NCBI GenBank assembly: GCA_037693485.1
Contig: CM075353.1
Coordinates: forward strand, 110,256,501-110,320,500
DNA: 64,000 bases
Source: Kitagawia praeruptora
Lineage: Eukaryota > Streptophyta > Magnoliopsida > Apiales > Apiaceae
Direction of reading: 5' to 3'
Positions 43,399 through 56,089 of this stretch are shown one piece after another. Position 1 is the stretch's first letter. Every line of letters begins with the position of its first letter. The notes under the pieces were generated by a model. The model made no database searches. It saw only the letters and a list, made by a program, of their open reading frames with translations, and was not told where the DNA came from. The position numbers and the translations under genes were made by a program.

Positions 43399-44833
43399 TA
43401 AATCAAGAATAGAGCAGAAAATGACAGTGAAAATGGTATGTAGGAAAGGTGTTTGTGAGAATGTCGAAGTGAAAAATAAGAGAACGGTGAGATGTAATTT
43501 TGTGATGTGAGAGTAAAAGTGAATCGTTATACACAAAAGTGACTAAAGTTGTAATTAAAAATCAAAACCCAATCGTTTGTGTATTAAAACACGCAACCTT
43601 TGCCTAGATTAATGTGTGAGTGGGACACAATAATTGATGAGTGAGACACGTGTCATGCATGCAGTGGATCAATTAATCATGCGCAGTAAAATAGCAATTA
43701 TCACCGCTGTTCTCTTTCCTATTTCCAATACACATTAACTGTACCACACCCACTAACAGTTGTCACATAATACATGCAATATTTCAAAGACTTTTTGGAC
43801 TCCAAATATATATTCTGTCCGAAATAAATTAATACCTTAGAGTATTTAACAAAATCCAAAAGCGTTTACCAATCCTCCATCTTTATTACTGTAACCCTTT
43901 CAAATTCTGCACAGTGTGAAAATGAGTGTGTGTGTGTAGCAGAGTTTACTAAGTCAATATTTAGAGCATCTAATATTTTATAAAATCCATAAAATAAATC
44001 AGTAAACATTGGATCACAAACTCTCACAGTAAACTCTTAATATCTGATGAATGCTAAACTCTGTAGATGAGAAATAATATATAGTAACTCTGAATGTTCC
44101 TATACCCCCTACTAACTAAGCTAAAAAAAATATACACTCTAATTTTTTTTTCTTTCTCCAATAATCAGAGGTTGGAACTAGTCACCAAAAATCCAGTAAT
44201 TTTAGCCCTTATCTTTTGATAAGTTCCTGGGTCTTCCTAGTCCTTGACTAGTCACCAAAAATTAAGGAATTTTAGCCCTTACTATTACCAGCAAGTTCCT
44301 GGGTTGTCCTAGTTACAACATAATCTCAAAGGAGTGCTAAATAGCCTATCTAATTTCTATGAGGGTTTACTGAGTACATAATCTAACTAATCAGAGTTTG
44401 AATTTACAGAGTTTTTCTGACAGAGTTTAGAATTCATCAACATCAAAAGTTAATCGTGAGAGGCAATGCACACACTGTTTACAGATTCAGAGTTTAGGAT
44501 AGATAACCTAAGAGATGCTATAAATATGGAAACAGTATCATGCTGTGTAAAAATTTCTGCACAGTTTAAGATTAGATCACAGATAACTTAGAAGGATTCA
44601 TGACTAATAACTGTGAATCATGCTTCATACATTTTTCTTCATTGGTGTTTATGTTCAGACAGAAACAGATTCAGAGTCTTATCAGAGTTTAATCATTTTT
44701 GTAGCAGATTTTGACAAACAGAGTATGCTAACAGTATAAAAACACACATGAACAGATTCTAAGTACAGACTTAAATTCACACAAACATGAGCAATATATT
44801 GTTCAAGAAAATTTATGAAACTAACAAATATCT
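43399..44833 (-). other. Spacer between pol and accessory gene of element B
   Basis: About 1.4 kb without a gene. It is rich in the word AGAGTTT and its complement AAACTCT (for example near 43947, 44027, 44060, 44395-44435, 44490, 44685). Two copies of an about 75-bp phrase containing ACTAGTCACCAAAAAT, AATTTTAGCCCTTA and AAGTTCCTGGGT lie at about 44176-44245 and 44248-44320. A (TG)n-like run is near 43925. Confidence 0.75.
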
Positions 44834-47800
44834 CTAATCAAAACCAGAGACCATTCCTAGTTCATTTACCAGCCTAGTAAATGTAGCTTCACTTAAAGGT
44901 TTGGTGAAGACATCTGCAAGTTGCTGTTCAGTAGATACAAAATGGAGCTCAATGTTGCCTTCCTCTACACGCTCTCTGATAAAGTGATACCTTATGCTGA
45001 TGTGCTTGGTCATTGAGTGTTGTACTGGATTACCTGTCATAGCAATAGCACTTTGATTATCACAAAAAATAGGTATTTTGCTATACCTCAATCCATAATC
45101 TAGCAGTTGATTCTTCATCCATAGAATCTATGCACAACAGCTACCAACAGAAATATACTCTGCTTCAGCTGTAGATGTGGATATTGATTTCTGTTTCTTG
45201 CTGTACCAAGAAACAAGTCTGTCACCAAGAAATTGACAACTTCCACTGGTGCTTTTTCTGCCAATCTTACAGCCTGCAAAGTCTGCATCAGATTAGCCAA
45301 GTAGGTTGAAATCTGATTCTCTTGGATACCACAGCCCTAAAGTTATAGTGCCCTTGAGATACTTAAAAATCCTCTTTACAGCTGTTAGATGTGGTTCTCT
45401 TGGATCTGCCTGAAATCTTGCACACAAACATGTTGCATACATGATATCAGGTCTACTTGCTGTTAAATAGAGAAGAGAGCCAATCATTCCTCTGTAGCTT
45501 GTCATATCTACAGGTGACCCTGTATCTTTGTCCAATTTAGTTGCAGTTGCCATGGGAGTTGTTGTAGATGAGCAGTCAAGCATGCCAAATTTCTTGAGAA
45601 GATTTCTGGTATATTTTGCTTGATTGATAAAGATACCATCATCTGTTTGCTTCACCTGTAAGCCTAGAAAAAAACTAAGCTCTCCCATCATGCTCATCTG
45701 ATATCTGGACTGCATGAGCTTGGCAAACCTCTTACAGAGTTTATCATTAGTAGACCCAAAAATTATGTCATCTACATAGATTTGAACTAATAACAGATCA
45801 CTACCAAGTTTGAAATAGAACAAGGTTTTATCAATTGTACCTCTGTTGAACCCACTTTCCAAAAGAAACTGAGCCAAAGTCTCATACCATGCTCTTGGTT
45901 CCTGTTTAAGTCCACAGAGAGCCTTGTCAAGCCTGTAGACATAATCTGGATGCTTGGGATCTACAAATCCTTGTGGTTTTTCAACAAACACTTCTTCTTC
46001 AAGTTTTCCATTCAGAAAAGCACTTTTCACATCCATATGAAAAACCTTGAATTTCTTGTGGGAAGCATATGCTAGAAAGATTCTTATTGCTTCCAACCTT
46101 GCAACTGGAGCAAAAGTTTCATCATAGTCTATGCCTTCCTGCTGTGAATAGCCTTTGGCCACAAGTCTGGCCTTATTTCTTGTAACAACCCCATCACTAT
46201 CAGTCTTGTTTCTGAAAACCCATTTGGTACCAACAACAGATCTATCCTTTGGTCTTGGTACAAGAGTCCAGACTTTATTCCTCTCAAATTCATTTAACTC
46301 TTCCTGCATTGCTGTTATCCAGTCAGCATCTTGAAGAGCTTCTTCCACTTTCTTTGGTTCAGATTTGGACAGAAATGCATGAAACAGACATTCATTTGTT
46401 GTTGCACTTCTTGTCCTCACTTTTGCATCTGGATCTCCAATGATTAGATCAGGTGTATGAAATTTTGTCCATTTCCTTGCTGAAGGTAAATGACTTCTGT
46501 CAACAGTTGATCCTCCCCCTTGATCAATGTTCTCCTGATCATCTTGTTGCCTTTCTTCATTCTCTGAGGCTCCCCCTGAATTTGATCGCTCAGAGTTTAA
46601 GTTGTCAGATTTTGAACCAACAGAATTTGAATCATCAGAGATTGATCCAGATTTTTCATGTGATTCACTTTCAGAATGTGAATCATCAGAGTTTTGTTCT
46701 TCATACTCCCCCTCAACTGGTTCTCTCTTTTGTTCTGGTTGAACAATTTCTTCTGTGTTTACCAGTAGAGGTTCAGAGTTTGTATCAACAGAGTCTGTTG
46801 GAATTGTTCCGTTAGAGTTTATTTCGTCAGAGATTAGATCTTCATTTTCAAAATGTAGTTGATCATGGTCATTGACATCTTCAAGTCTAGTTATTTTCTT
46901 ATCATCAAAAGACACATGAATAGATTCCATGATCACCTTTGTTCTCAGATTATAAACTCTGAATGTCTTAGTTGACACTGGATAACCAACAAATATTCCT
47001 TCATCTGCCTTTAGGTCAAATTTGGTCAACTGTTCAGGATGAGTCTTCAACACAAAGCATTTGCACCCAAAAATATGAAAATATTTCAGGTTAGGCTTCT
47101 TCTCTTTCACCATCTCATATGGTGTTTTCCCATGTCTGTTGATCAGAGTAGAATTTTGAGTAAAATGGGCAGTTTGAATTGCCTCTGCCCAGAAATAGGT
47201 TGGCAATTTTGCTTCTTCAAGCATGGTTCTGGCAGCTTCTATCAAAGTTCTATTCTTCCTCTCAACTACACCATTCTGTTGTGGAGTGCCAGGTGCAGAA
47301 AACTCTTGTTTAATTCCTTTGTTCTTGCAAAATTCTTCCATTATTGAATTCCTAAATTCAGTTCCATTGTCACTTCTGATAATCTTCACTTGATTCTTTG
47401 ACCCTTTGTCCAGCTGCATTATATGTTCTGTCAGAGTTAATGCAGTTTCATCCTTCTTTGCTAGAAAATACACCCAAGTGTATCTGGTATATTCATCAAC
47501 AATGACTAGAGCATATTTCTTCTTTCCAAGAGACATAACATTCACTGGTCCAAAAAGATCAACATGTAGAAGATGATAAGGATCAACAATTGAAGACACA
47601 GACTTGCTTTTGAAGGAAGCCTTTCTCTGTTTGGCCTTTTGACATGAATCACACAGGCCATCTACATTTAACAAGGACTTTGGAAGTCCTCTCACAAGAT
47701 CATTCTTTATCAGCTCATTGATGTTATTCAGGTTTAAATGAGAGAGTTTCTTATGCCACTTCCAACTCTCTTCACTGGACATTCTTGTTGATAGGCACAT

Positions 47801-48172
47801 AGTCTTTCCAGCAGAGTTTGTCAACAAGCTTGCTTCATAGATATTGTTGCGCCTTTGTCCAATCAAAACAACTTTTCCAGTAGATTTGCTGATAACCTCA
47901 CAGTATTCAGGTTGAAAATCAACATGAAATCCTCTGTCACAGATTTGACTCACAGATAGCAGATCATGCTTGAGTCCTGGAACCAGAGCTACATTAGTGA
48001 TGATGACACTTCCAAGATTGATATTGCCATATCCCAGAGTACGTCCTATGTTGCCATCTCCATAGGAAACTTTTGGGCCAGCCTTCTCCTCAAAATCTGA
48101 TAGCAGGGATTTATTTCCTGTCATGTGTCTAGAACATCCACTGTCCAAGACTAGGGTACTCTCCCTGATGCC
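44834..48172 (-). pseudogene. Pol polyprotein of element B, two nonsense mutations in RNase H
   Basis: Frame starts at GGC 48172, right after GATTGTAG. Protease DSGCSRHM, integrase HVDLFGP/RSDNGTEF/VVERKNR and RT YVDDIIFGS are all present; LCGLKQEPRAW replaces LYGLKQAPRAW of A. RNase H is broken by TAA at 45295-45293 (TAC in A, in YSDADFAG) and TAG at 45130-45128 (CAG in A). The remaining C-terminal piece (MKNQLLDYGLRYSKIPIFCD...) stays in the same frame to the stop at 44834. Both lesions are single substitutions, so RT and RNase H output should be truncated. Confidence 0.92.
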
Positions 48173-48188
48173 CTACAATCACAAACAA

Positions 48189-50434
48189 TCACTGATTGTT
48201 AGTTTTAAGGATCCAGACTTGCTTGGATCCTTTTGCTTTATTGAATCTGTTAGCTTTTGCAGCGGATTTGTCATTACCAGAGTTTAAACTAACATTTTCA
48301 GACTTAGCTCTTGCAGAATTAACTTTAACCCATTTCAAATTAGGTTTCAGTTCATAGTAATTATGATAAATAGCATGATAATTATTGTAAGTGTAAATTG
48401 AGTGCCAAGTACTTCCACAATGTTTGCACAGAGTTTGTGGTCTAGGTTTGACATTATTCTTTTTCACTTCTGATTTGGAGGGTAAAGAATTAATGTCTTT
48501 GTTCTTCCTGCAGAAACTAGCAAGATGATTAGTACTACCACAGTTATGACAAGTTTTTCTAGGTGCAAATGTAGCAAGCATTGGCCTATTTCCTAATGTA
48601 ATGCCTACCTTCCCATTTATGTTTTTCCTAGGCATTTTCTGTTTGTTGACAGATTTTATCTCTTTAAGCTTTTGCTTAAGTTGTTTATCTGTCATTGAAC
48701 CAATGTTAACCTGTTTTGCACAGGTTTTTACTGGTTCACCTTTAACAGCTCCATGTTCAGTTTTAACTGTACCATGAACAAATTTTCTAGTTGGAAGAGT
48801 TTGCCTAACTTTCACATGATTTAGAAATCTAAGCTCATCTTCCTCACAGTACCCTAAACCAACAGTGTCAGCTTGAAAAATCTCATGAGTGTCTTTTCCA
48901 GAATCAGTCCAAGTTTTAATAGTATTATTAGCCTTTTCTAACTCAGATTCTAATTGCTTATACCTACCAAGCAATTCATGTTCTAGATAAACAGCATCAT
49001 CTCTCTCCTTTTGAACTTGCTGCATGTAAGCAAGTCTCTCTTCTACTACCTTATTCCTCTCTTTTAGTTCAGTATTCTCATTTTTAATCCTCTCATTCTC
49101 TAAAGTCTGATCCCTATAACTGATATGTAAAGCCTTAAGATAAATCCTCAATTCAGATACATTATTAGTATTATAAGCATAGTCAGAGGTACCTTATTTT
49201 CAGAATTATCAACATCATCTACAGTAGTAGCCATGAGAGCATAGTTCACCTCCTCATCTGAATCTGAGGTGTCTGCCCAATCTCTACCTTTGGTGTAGAG
49301 TGCCATTTCAGTTTTACCCTTCTTGCACTCAGGAGCATAGTGACCCATCTCCTTACACTTGTAGCATTGAATCTCAGACTTATCTTTCTTCCCAGATTTG
49401 GAGTCCTTTCTCTCAAATTTGCTGAAATTCTTCCTGTCAGACTTTGAATCATTCTTGGAGAATCTCTTTCCCTTCTTGAAGTTCTTGAATCCCATCTTTT
49501 TGAAGGTCTTTACCATCAACGCAGCCATTTGCATCATCTCTTCATCATCTTCAGAATCAGATGATCCATCTGTTTTTGAGTCAACATCAGAGTTTGATGA
49601 CTCACTTTCTGAATGAATGACCAAGGCTTTTCCTTTTGCCTTCTGCCTTGATGCTTCTTTCTTTGAAGGTCTTTCTTCAACTTTTAGAGCAACAGACTTT
49701 GACTTCCTGCCTGATCTTCTGCTGCTCTGCTCCATTTCCAGTTCATAAGTCTTGAGCAGTCCATAGATCTCATCAATATCAGTTTCAGCAAGATCATAGT
49801 TGTCTCTAATAGTAGTTGTCTTTACATCCCACTTTTCAGGTAGAGAAAGAAGAAACTTGAGATTTGAATCTTCTAGATCATATTCTTTATTTACCAGTGA
49901 CAGATCATTGAGAAGTTTACAGAATCTATCAAAAGTTTTAGTCATTGTCTCTTCAGATCTAGCCTCAAAGTGTTCATACTCCTGTGTGAGGATGTTCCTT
50001 CTATTCTTCTTAATTGCAGCAGTCCCCTGACATCTGACCTCAAGGGCATCCCAGATCTCTTTTGCAGTCTTACAGTTTATCACTTTGTTAGACATAACAT
50101 TATCCAATGCACTATGAAGGAGATGTCTAACCTTTGCATCTTTGCCAATAGATGAGATATCTTCAGGAGTAAGATCTTTCTTCTCTTTTGGAACAGATTT
50201 AGATTCTTGTCCAACAGTAACAACAGATAATTTTGTTGGCATATGAGGGCCTTCATAAATCCTATCAAGATATTCTGGATCTGTAGCCTCCAGAAACATA
50301 GCCATCTTCACCTTCCAGGTAGAGTATTCTACTGGCCTGAGAATAGGAACCCTGATTGTCTCATATCGGCTCACTGTTGTAGGTTGAGCCTTCTCTGCAC
50401 CTGAGTCTGTTGTGGGAGGAGGAATTTCTGTCAT
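48189..50434 (-). pseudogene. Gag of element B, frameshifted
   Basis: Starts at ATG 50434 (MTEIPPPTTDSG). UBN2-type capsid region, Lys-rich linker and an intact zinc knuckle CYKCKEMGHYAPEC are present. A 4-bp deletion relative to A near 49180 shifts the frame after MATTVDDVDNSENKVPLT; the second part (LRIYLKALHISYRDQTLENE, coiled coil, then CHNCGSTNHLASFC and CKHCGSTWHSIY) is in another frame and ends with TGA at 48191-48189. Confidence 0.9.
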
Positions 50435-50487
50435 TGATTATAGTAGTATTTGTGTGGATCTTAAGCTGTAGTGAATTAACAGATTGG

Positions 50488-50500
50488 CTATAATACCAAT
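50488..50500 (-). promoter_or_regulatory. Mutated primer-binding site of element B
   Basis: The complement reads TGGTATTATAGCC where A has TGGTATCAGAGCC, so two to three bases of tRNA-Met pairing are lost. Consistent with an old, inactive copy. Confidence 0.65.
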
Positions 50501-51057
50501 TGTTAGGCCGAATACACACTAATAATCAATAAAGTATGAGCAAATAACAATTAAAAACTATTTTTGTATTAACTCCTCTCTCAGTGATGTAAATATCACA
50601 GAGAGCTGCTTAGGTTACAATGAATGATATTCATACACGATGATTTTCCTTCTAGGGTTAACCTAACTGTATTTATAAGTTATACAGCTTCGTACAATCG
50701 TTAATTGATTCTCCTATAATTAAGCTATACAATTGATATCAATTACGATTGCTACACGTCTTCTAAGTCAACTCAATCTCTTTGACAGCTATCCAATCTT
50801 CAAAGATATTGCTTCCATGTTTATCTTGAATTAATCTTTAATCTCAGTTGACCTGCAGACGCTCCCGCTAGACAGAGTTTAACAAACTCTGTTGCGCTTC
50901 TAGTCAGCAGTGTTTGCGCTCCCATCTGTCAGCGTTTGCGCTTCCATCTGTCAGCGTATACTCAAACTCTGCTACGACTGCTTTCATTAACAAGTTAAAC
51001 TCTGTTTCCCTGTAACACTTAAACACTGATATTAAATCACATCAATTATATCTAACA
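50501..51057 (-). repeat. 5' LTR of element B
   Basis: On the minus strand TGTTAGATATAATTG ... TATTCGGCCTAACA, 557 bp, clearly homologous to the LTRs of A but more diverged, with a TATAAATA in the same position. It contains the segment that the 5' LTR of A lacks. The next 5 bp (ATAAT) cannot be checked as target duplication because the 3' LTR is lost. Confidence 0.92.
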
Positions 51058-51916
51058 ATAATAATGTTTATAAATAACATTCCTCAAATCATTTCCAAGT
51101 ACTTAATACTTTTTGGAAATATAATTAGTGTTTATTAATAGTATTCCTCAAGATGACTAGTACTTTGCCGCTGGAATCCCTCCGGGTTTCCACGACTATC
51201 ACTATATTCACAAAATACCAACTCCCGGTTTAAAGTCGAAAACAATGAATATGCTCTTATATCTAGAGCTACAAGATATACTGGTTCATAAATACTTAAC
51301 TTTAAAGGCCGCATATAATCCAAAGGTCAAATTTTATTTCAACAGGAAATAAGATTATAGCAAAACTGTTTAACAATATACCTGGCAAATGCAGTATCAA
51401 ATAATATTTCAAAGTATAGGTTTTGATCACTTGCATAGATTGAACCAAAATATAATATTTTAAACTATGAAAGTCCTTAAATCACCTCTAAATATCATTA
51501 TATACTCTTTAAAACACTTAGGGTATTTAATAAATATTTACACCATATTTATTGAAGAATTAATAATCCACAACCCCTTTTTAAAGGAAAAACCAAACCA
51601 ATAATCATTTATTAAAGTAAAAATTCAAATAATATTTACTACTACTATTGAAATATTCAATAACCTCCAAACACCCAAATGAACTCTTGAAATATTTCTA
51701 ATCAAAACCAAGACATTATTTCTCCTGCAGTCCCCGGACTTTAAGCACTTTATCAAAATAATTATCGCTGACTCTCGGTCTATAAGAAATAAATATAAAC
51801 TCCTTTTTAAATGAATATAATAAATAATATTCATTGAATTAAATAACTCCTCCAAATAGCATACATCAATGTCCTTCTAGATAATCTTAATCAAAAATAT
51901 CCCCTGAAAGGCAGAG
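51058..51916. other. AT-rich non-coding stretch between elements B and C
   Basis: No gene. The text is dominated by AATATTTA- and AATAATATT-like phrases and contains one GC-richer island near 51165-51195 (GCTGGAATCCCTCCGGGTTT). It may be part of an older LTR, since such islands also occur in the LTR fragment at 18779-20658, but I cannot prove it. Confidence 0.4.
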
Positions 51917-52915
51917 TGTGTAAACTTGTAACACTATAACTAATGTAACTCAACTAAAGGAAAAGATACTTAACCAGAAGACAATCAAGAACAAGAAGCC
52001 ACAAGAAATCAACACTAAATGAAGACAAGGTAATTGATACAATTGAACATGTTAACTATGATCAAGCCAAGAAGAAATCATTGAGAGAAGTTCAAGTCAA
52101 AGTTGTTCATGCCTCAGTGATTTGAGAAATCGAGAATCAAGATCATAACTATCAGTATCAACAAGACCAATTGATTTCAAGTGAACAAGAAGGAAAGCGA
52201 AAATTGGAAAGCCAAGTTACTAGTCACTTATGAACCAGACCAGTGCATCAAGTGTCAGGACATTGATAGCAAGTTTATGTCAGTAATAAAGATCCATGTT
52301 CAAGAGCTTGCTGAAGAATAAAGAAGACATGAAGATATCACAAGTTCAAGATGTGCATTGAAGTTTCAAGTTGAAGACCAGAATATTTTCTAAGTACTAA
52401 ATATTCTAGATGACCAAGTAGAATATTTCTAAGTAGAAGTTCTACTTAGAAATTCGAGATGGCTAAGTAGAAATTCTCAAGTAGAAGTTCTACTTAGAGT
52501 GCAGCTTCAACATGACACATGGCATCTTCTGATTGACAGATTTCCAAGCTTTCAAGATAAGGCAAGATTTATGTGGACATCATTGGGCCACGTATATCTT
52601 AGTCTTTGAAGACTACAGGACATAGATTACATGTAGTATAAATAGAAGTACTTGTGTGATGTTTATTTTTAGAGAGCAATAGTTGAGAAAAACACAAGAA
52701 AAAGAGAGAGAGTGCATTCACAGAGCTTAGTATCATTTACTCTCTCTCTCTCAACTTCTGTCATACTTTGTAATGAATGTTGTAGCAACCACTTCAAGTT
52801 ATATATAAAACGTATATTTCTTGAATCTGTGTGTTCATTGATTGCATCGTATTTATTGCTTGTCAAATTCAAAAAGTTGTATTCACCCCCCTCTACAACA
52901 CATTTGGACCTAACA
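51917..52915 (+). repeat. 5' LTR of element C (left edge approximate)
   Basis: The right edge is firm: ...TTTGGACCTAACA, two bases before the primer site. A TATAAATAG lies near 52637. The left edge TGTGTAAACTTGTAACAC is a guess because the 3' LTR is not in the window. Near 52430-52500 it contains several AAGTAGAA/TTCTACTTAG words that recur in the leader. Confidence 0.65.
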
Positions 52916-52917
52916 AT

Positions 52918-52930
52918 TGGTATCAGAGCG
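52918..52930 (+). promoter_or_regulatory. Primer-binding site of element C (initiator tRNA-Met)
   Basis: TGGTATCAGAGCG, two bases after the LTR. Confidence 0.9.
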
Positions 52931-53624
52931 GATGTTTAACATACAAAACATAGATCCTTGTGTTTGGTAGAAGAATCGTGAGTTTTCATTTTCTAGATCT
53001 ACTTTTCTAAAATTCTAGAAAAGTGAGCTTTAATTCGTTTCTAGTGAAAACTCATCCGGAAAAATTATTTAAATACTCCAAGGTGTGATTATTTGGCTTG
53101 GGTGTGTTTTAATTAATTTTTGTGAATTAATCTGGGTTCGTTGATATTTGGTGTTCTTGAGTGTTCCTCATCTGTTCTTATCAAAGAAGACAACCCAACA
53201 ACTTTTTGATCTCCTTTTTCAAACAGATAAATAGTAAAAGAATAAAAAGGTGTTTTTGAACTTTTGTGGTGATATATTATTCCTTGGCCGAAAGCAAAAC
53301 AAAACATACTCAGTACCTAGCAAGTGGGTTAGGTGCTTTCGGTGAGTAAAGTATCAAAAGTCAAAAAGGTGTTAAAGAGATAATATTGTTTATTCAATAT
53401 TAAAGAAATCTGCAGAAAATTTATTCTAAGGACAAAAGTTCTACATAGAATTTCTACTTGAGATTTTCTATATAGAATTTCGACTTGGACAATTTCTACT
53501 TGGTGAAGTTCGACTTGAGCAAAATTTCTACTTAGAGAAATTTCGACTTAGGCAAAAGTTCTACATAGATATTCTACATAGCCTAGTCTTGGGTACTTAG
53601 AAACTTTTAGTGACCAGATTTGAA
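52931..53624 (+). other. Leader of element C with TTCTACTTAG-type repeats
   Basis: Untranslated leader between primer site and gag. From about 53430 to 53590 it consists almost entirely of variants of AGTTCTACATAGAATTTC and AATTTCGACTTGG, about ten in a row. No gene. Confidence 0.7.
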
Positions 53625-56072
53625 ATGGCTCCTAAAAATTCTTTCAAGATCCCAATGTTCAACCGAGATCACTATGAAGAATGGGTTTTCAGAATGAGAC
53701 TCTACTTAGAGACAATTAACCCTGAATATCTGGAAGTCCTTGAAAAGGGTAAATTTGTTCCAATGAAAGCTATTCCTGAGCGTACGGAAGGAGAGGAGGT
53801 TATACCTGCTCGGTCTGAGCCTAAAAAGGCAGCGGACTTTACGGATGCTGACAAGGAGCAAATAGCTTATGATACTTCTGTAAGACAAACCTTGATGGAA
53901 TCCCTTGATCATGAAATGTTCAACAAAGTCAAAGGTTTAAATACAGCAAAGAAGATTTGGGACAAGATAGAAGTTGTCATGGAAGGATCTGCAGAGGTTA
54001 GAAGCAACAAGACACTCATACTCAAGATGGAGTATGACACCTTCAGAATAAGAAAAGGAGAAGGCATAACAGACGTCTATCTAAGATTCAGTCAGTTAGT
54101 ATTGGATTTGAATCTGAGATGTGTAACTCTCCCCATGGTTGAGACCAATACGAGATATCTGAGAAACCAGCCAAAGAGCATTGAACATAGGGTCTACGCA
54201 GTAAGAGAAACCAGAGATTTGCATACAACTTCTCTGGAAGAATATTATGGAATATTAAAGACCTATGAGCTGGAAACACTTCAAGATCAAGCATGGGACA
54301 ATGATTCAAAAGGAAAAGAAACTGCATCAGGATTAGTTGCTGATGAGGAAGAGTCTAAGAAGGCAATGGTTGCAGAAAAGACTAAATCATCACATGCACC
54401 ACATCAAGTTGATAATGATGACGAGTGCACATCTAACAGTGATGATGACTACTTCACCCAAGAAGAGCTGGACAACATGGACGATAGTGTCGTGGCATAC
54501 ATGGCAAGGAAGTTCAGCAACATGAGATTCAGAAAGAGCAATCGACCACAGAGAAATTCTTCATCTTACTATCGGGCTGCTAAGGGTGGTGGTAGTTCGT
54601 CAGGCTACAAAAGCAAAGGCAAGAGTACCAGCTACAAATCTCCTTTGGATTTCAAAATGAAGTTCAAATGCTATAATTGTGGTGAAGCTGGACATTTTGC
54701 TAATGAATGCAAAAAGCCTAAACAGACTTATCCAAAAGAGACATATGAAGCCCTCAAAAGCAAGTATGAATCGCTGGTGAAGGCAAGACATGGAAAAAGA
54801 GCTTTATTAGTAACAGAAGGAAGAGCTTGGGATGATTCAGATGCGGAAGATGTTACTCATGTAGCAAACTTTGCCCTCATGGCTGAGACATCAGAGGAAC
54901 CAGAGGTACCAGTTCTAACCCTTAAAGTAGAAATGTCCATTGACGATTATAAGGAACAGAACGGGGCTCTTAGCGAAGAGATCTATATGTTGTGCAAAAG
55001 CCTAGACACTTCTCAAAAGGAACAGAAAACACTTGTCGCCAAAAGCAGAATGCTTGAGGCAAAAGTGGAAGAGTTAGAAGCTGCTTGCACTGTAGATACT
55101 TCCCTAAGAGATTTCATTAAATCTTTGGAACACAAGCTCATCCTTAAGGGAGAAATAGAAGCATGTCTTAGGAACAAACTAGCTGAGTTAGAAACTAAAT
55201 GCGAAGCTTACAAACTAGCTGCTAGTAAAGTGTATGTAGATAATGACGTATTTAAGAAGATAACTGGAGTAGGTGTAGGACTTGATTATTCTGACCTTTC
55301 TAAGAAAGAAGGGAAGAGACCTATCGACACTAGTTCCAGTGACCTTAAAAATGAAATTCCTAGCATTTTTAAATCTTCTGTCAAACCCATCTACAAACAC
55401 CTTATTCCTAGAATAGAAGAAGAAGAGACTGAATTAATAGCTAGATATGAGATTGAGATGGAAGATCGCCAGAACGCACAACCTATAACTCCTATCAAAC
55501 AAGTTAAAATCAATTTCCCTAGAGATGAATCTAGACCAGGAATAGGAGCTAAGGCTGTTAAACAACAAGGGAAGAAAGGCATAAAAGAGGTTAAGGCTGA
55601 ACGAATAAAGAAAGCATGTTATCACTGCAAATCTACTGAACATCTTTCTTATGCATGTAAAGCTAACATAAATGTTCCTGCTACACATGCCATGCCTGCC
55701 ACACATACAATGAATAATCTGCATCCGAATCATGCACAGTGTGGTCAACCTAATTGTATGCCATGCACTTTTAACATCATGCAAACTTTTGTGAATTTAA
55801 TGAATGCATCTAGCCAGTCATGCTCAAATACTGCTGCTAGTTCAAACATCAAGAAAAAGCATGTGAGAGCCAAGACTGTCAGTCCTCCTAAAGTTAGGAG
55901 TGACAAACCTTCTCCTAGGACTGACAAACATGTCAAGTCTGAGAAAGGAAAGGAGAAAGTCGAAAGCTCTAGTAATGTTAAGAAAAGTGCATCTCCTGTT
56001 GTTAAATCTGTTGATTATCAATCTTATCGAAAAGCCGGGCCCAATCAAAGTTGGGTTCCGAAGAATGTCTAA
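53625..56072 (+). CDS. Gag of element C
   Basis: I choose ATG 53625 (MAPKNSFKIPMFNRDHYEEW), the first ATG in a good plant context, over an in-frame GTG 15 nt upstream. 815 residues, no interruption. UBN2-type capsid region (HYEEWVFRMRLYLETINPEY, KKIWDKIEVVMEG), acidic linker, zinc knuckle CYNCGEAGHFANEC (complete CCHC), a coiled coil, a second Cys/His cluster CYHCKSTEHLSYAC, a possible third (CGQPNCMPC), and a basic Ser-rich tail ending NQSWVPKNV. It ends TAA at 56070-56072, overlapping the open pol frame. Expected to form virus-like particles and bind element RNA. Confidence 0.92.
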   Translation: MAPKNSFKIPMFNRDHYEEWVFRMRLYLETINPEYLEVLEKGKFVPMKAIPERTEGEEVIPARSEPKKAADFTDADKEQIAYDTSVRQTLMESLDHEMFNKVKGLNTAKKIWDKIEVVMEGSAEVRSNKTLILKMEYDTFRIRKGEGITDVYLRFSQLVLDLNLRCVTLPMVETNTRYLRNQPKSIEHRVYAVRETRDLHTTSLEEYYGILKTYELETLQDQAWDNDSKGKETASGLVADEEESKKAMVAEKTKSSHAPHQVDNDDECTSNSDDDYFTQEELDNMDDSVVAYMARKFSNMRFRKSNRPQRNSSSYYRAAKGGGSSSGYKSKGKSTSYKSPLDFKMKFKCYNCGEAGHFANECKKPKQTYPKETYEALKSKYESLVKARHGKRALLVTEGRAWDDSDAEDVTHVANFALMAETSEEPEVPVLTLKVEMSIDDYKEQNGALSEEIYMLCKSLDTSQKEQKTLVAKSRMLEAKVEELEAACTVDTSLRDFIKSLEHKLILKGEIEACLRNKLAELETKCEAYKLAASKVYVDNDVFKKITGVGVGLDYSDLSKKEGKRPIDTSSSDLKNEIPSIFKSSVKPIYKHLIPRIEEEETELIARYEIEMEDRQNAQPITPIKQVKINFPRDESRPGIGAKAVKQQGKKGIKEVKAERIKKACYHCKSTEHLSYACKANINVPATHAMPATHTMNNLHPNHAQCGQPNCMPCTFNIMQTFVNLMNASSQSCSNTAASSNIKKKHVRAKTVSPPKVRSDKPSPRTDKHVKSEKGKEKVESSSNVKKSASPVVKSVDYQSYRKAGPNQSWVPKNV

Positions 56073-56089
56073 CTAATCTATCATTGCAG

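Larger units (their letters stand above)
29129..51057 (-). mobile_element. Copia element B (SIRE/Maximus type), decayed, carrying insertion A
   Basis: Reading minus: 5' LTR 51057-50501, primer site, gag, pol, a 1.4-kb spacer, an accessory gene, a polypurine tract and 13 bp of the 3' LTR. The accessory gene is interrupted by element A (31109-41631) with duplicated CCTGT. The rest of the 3' LTR is missing at the LARD junction. Gag, pol and the accessory gene each carry stops or frameshifts, so B is dead by itself. Without A the visible length is about 11.4 kb. Confidence 0.92.
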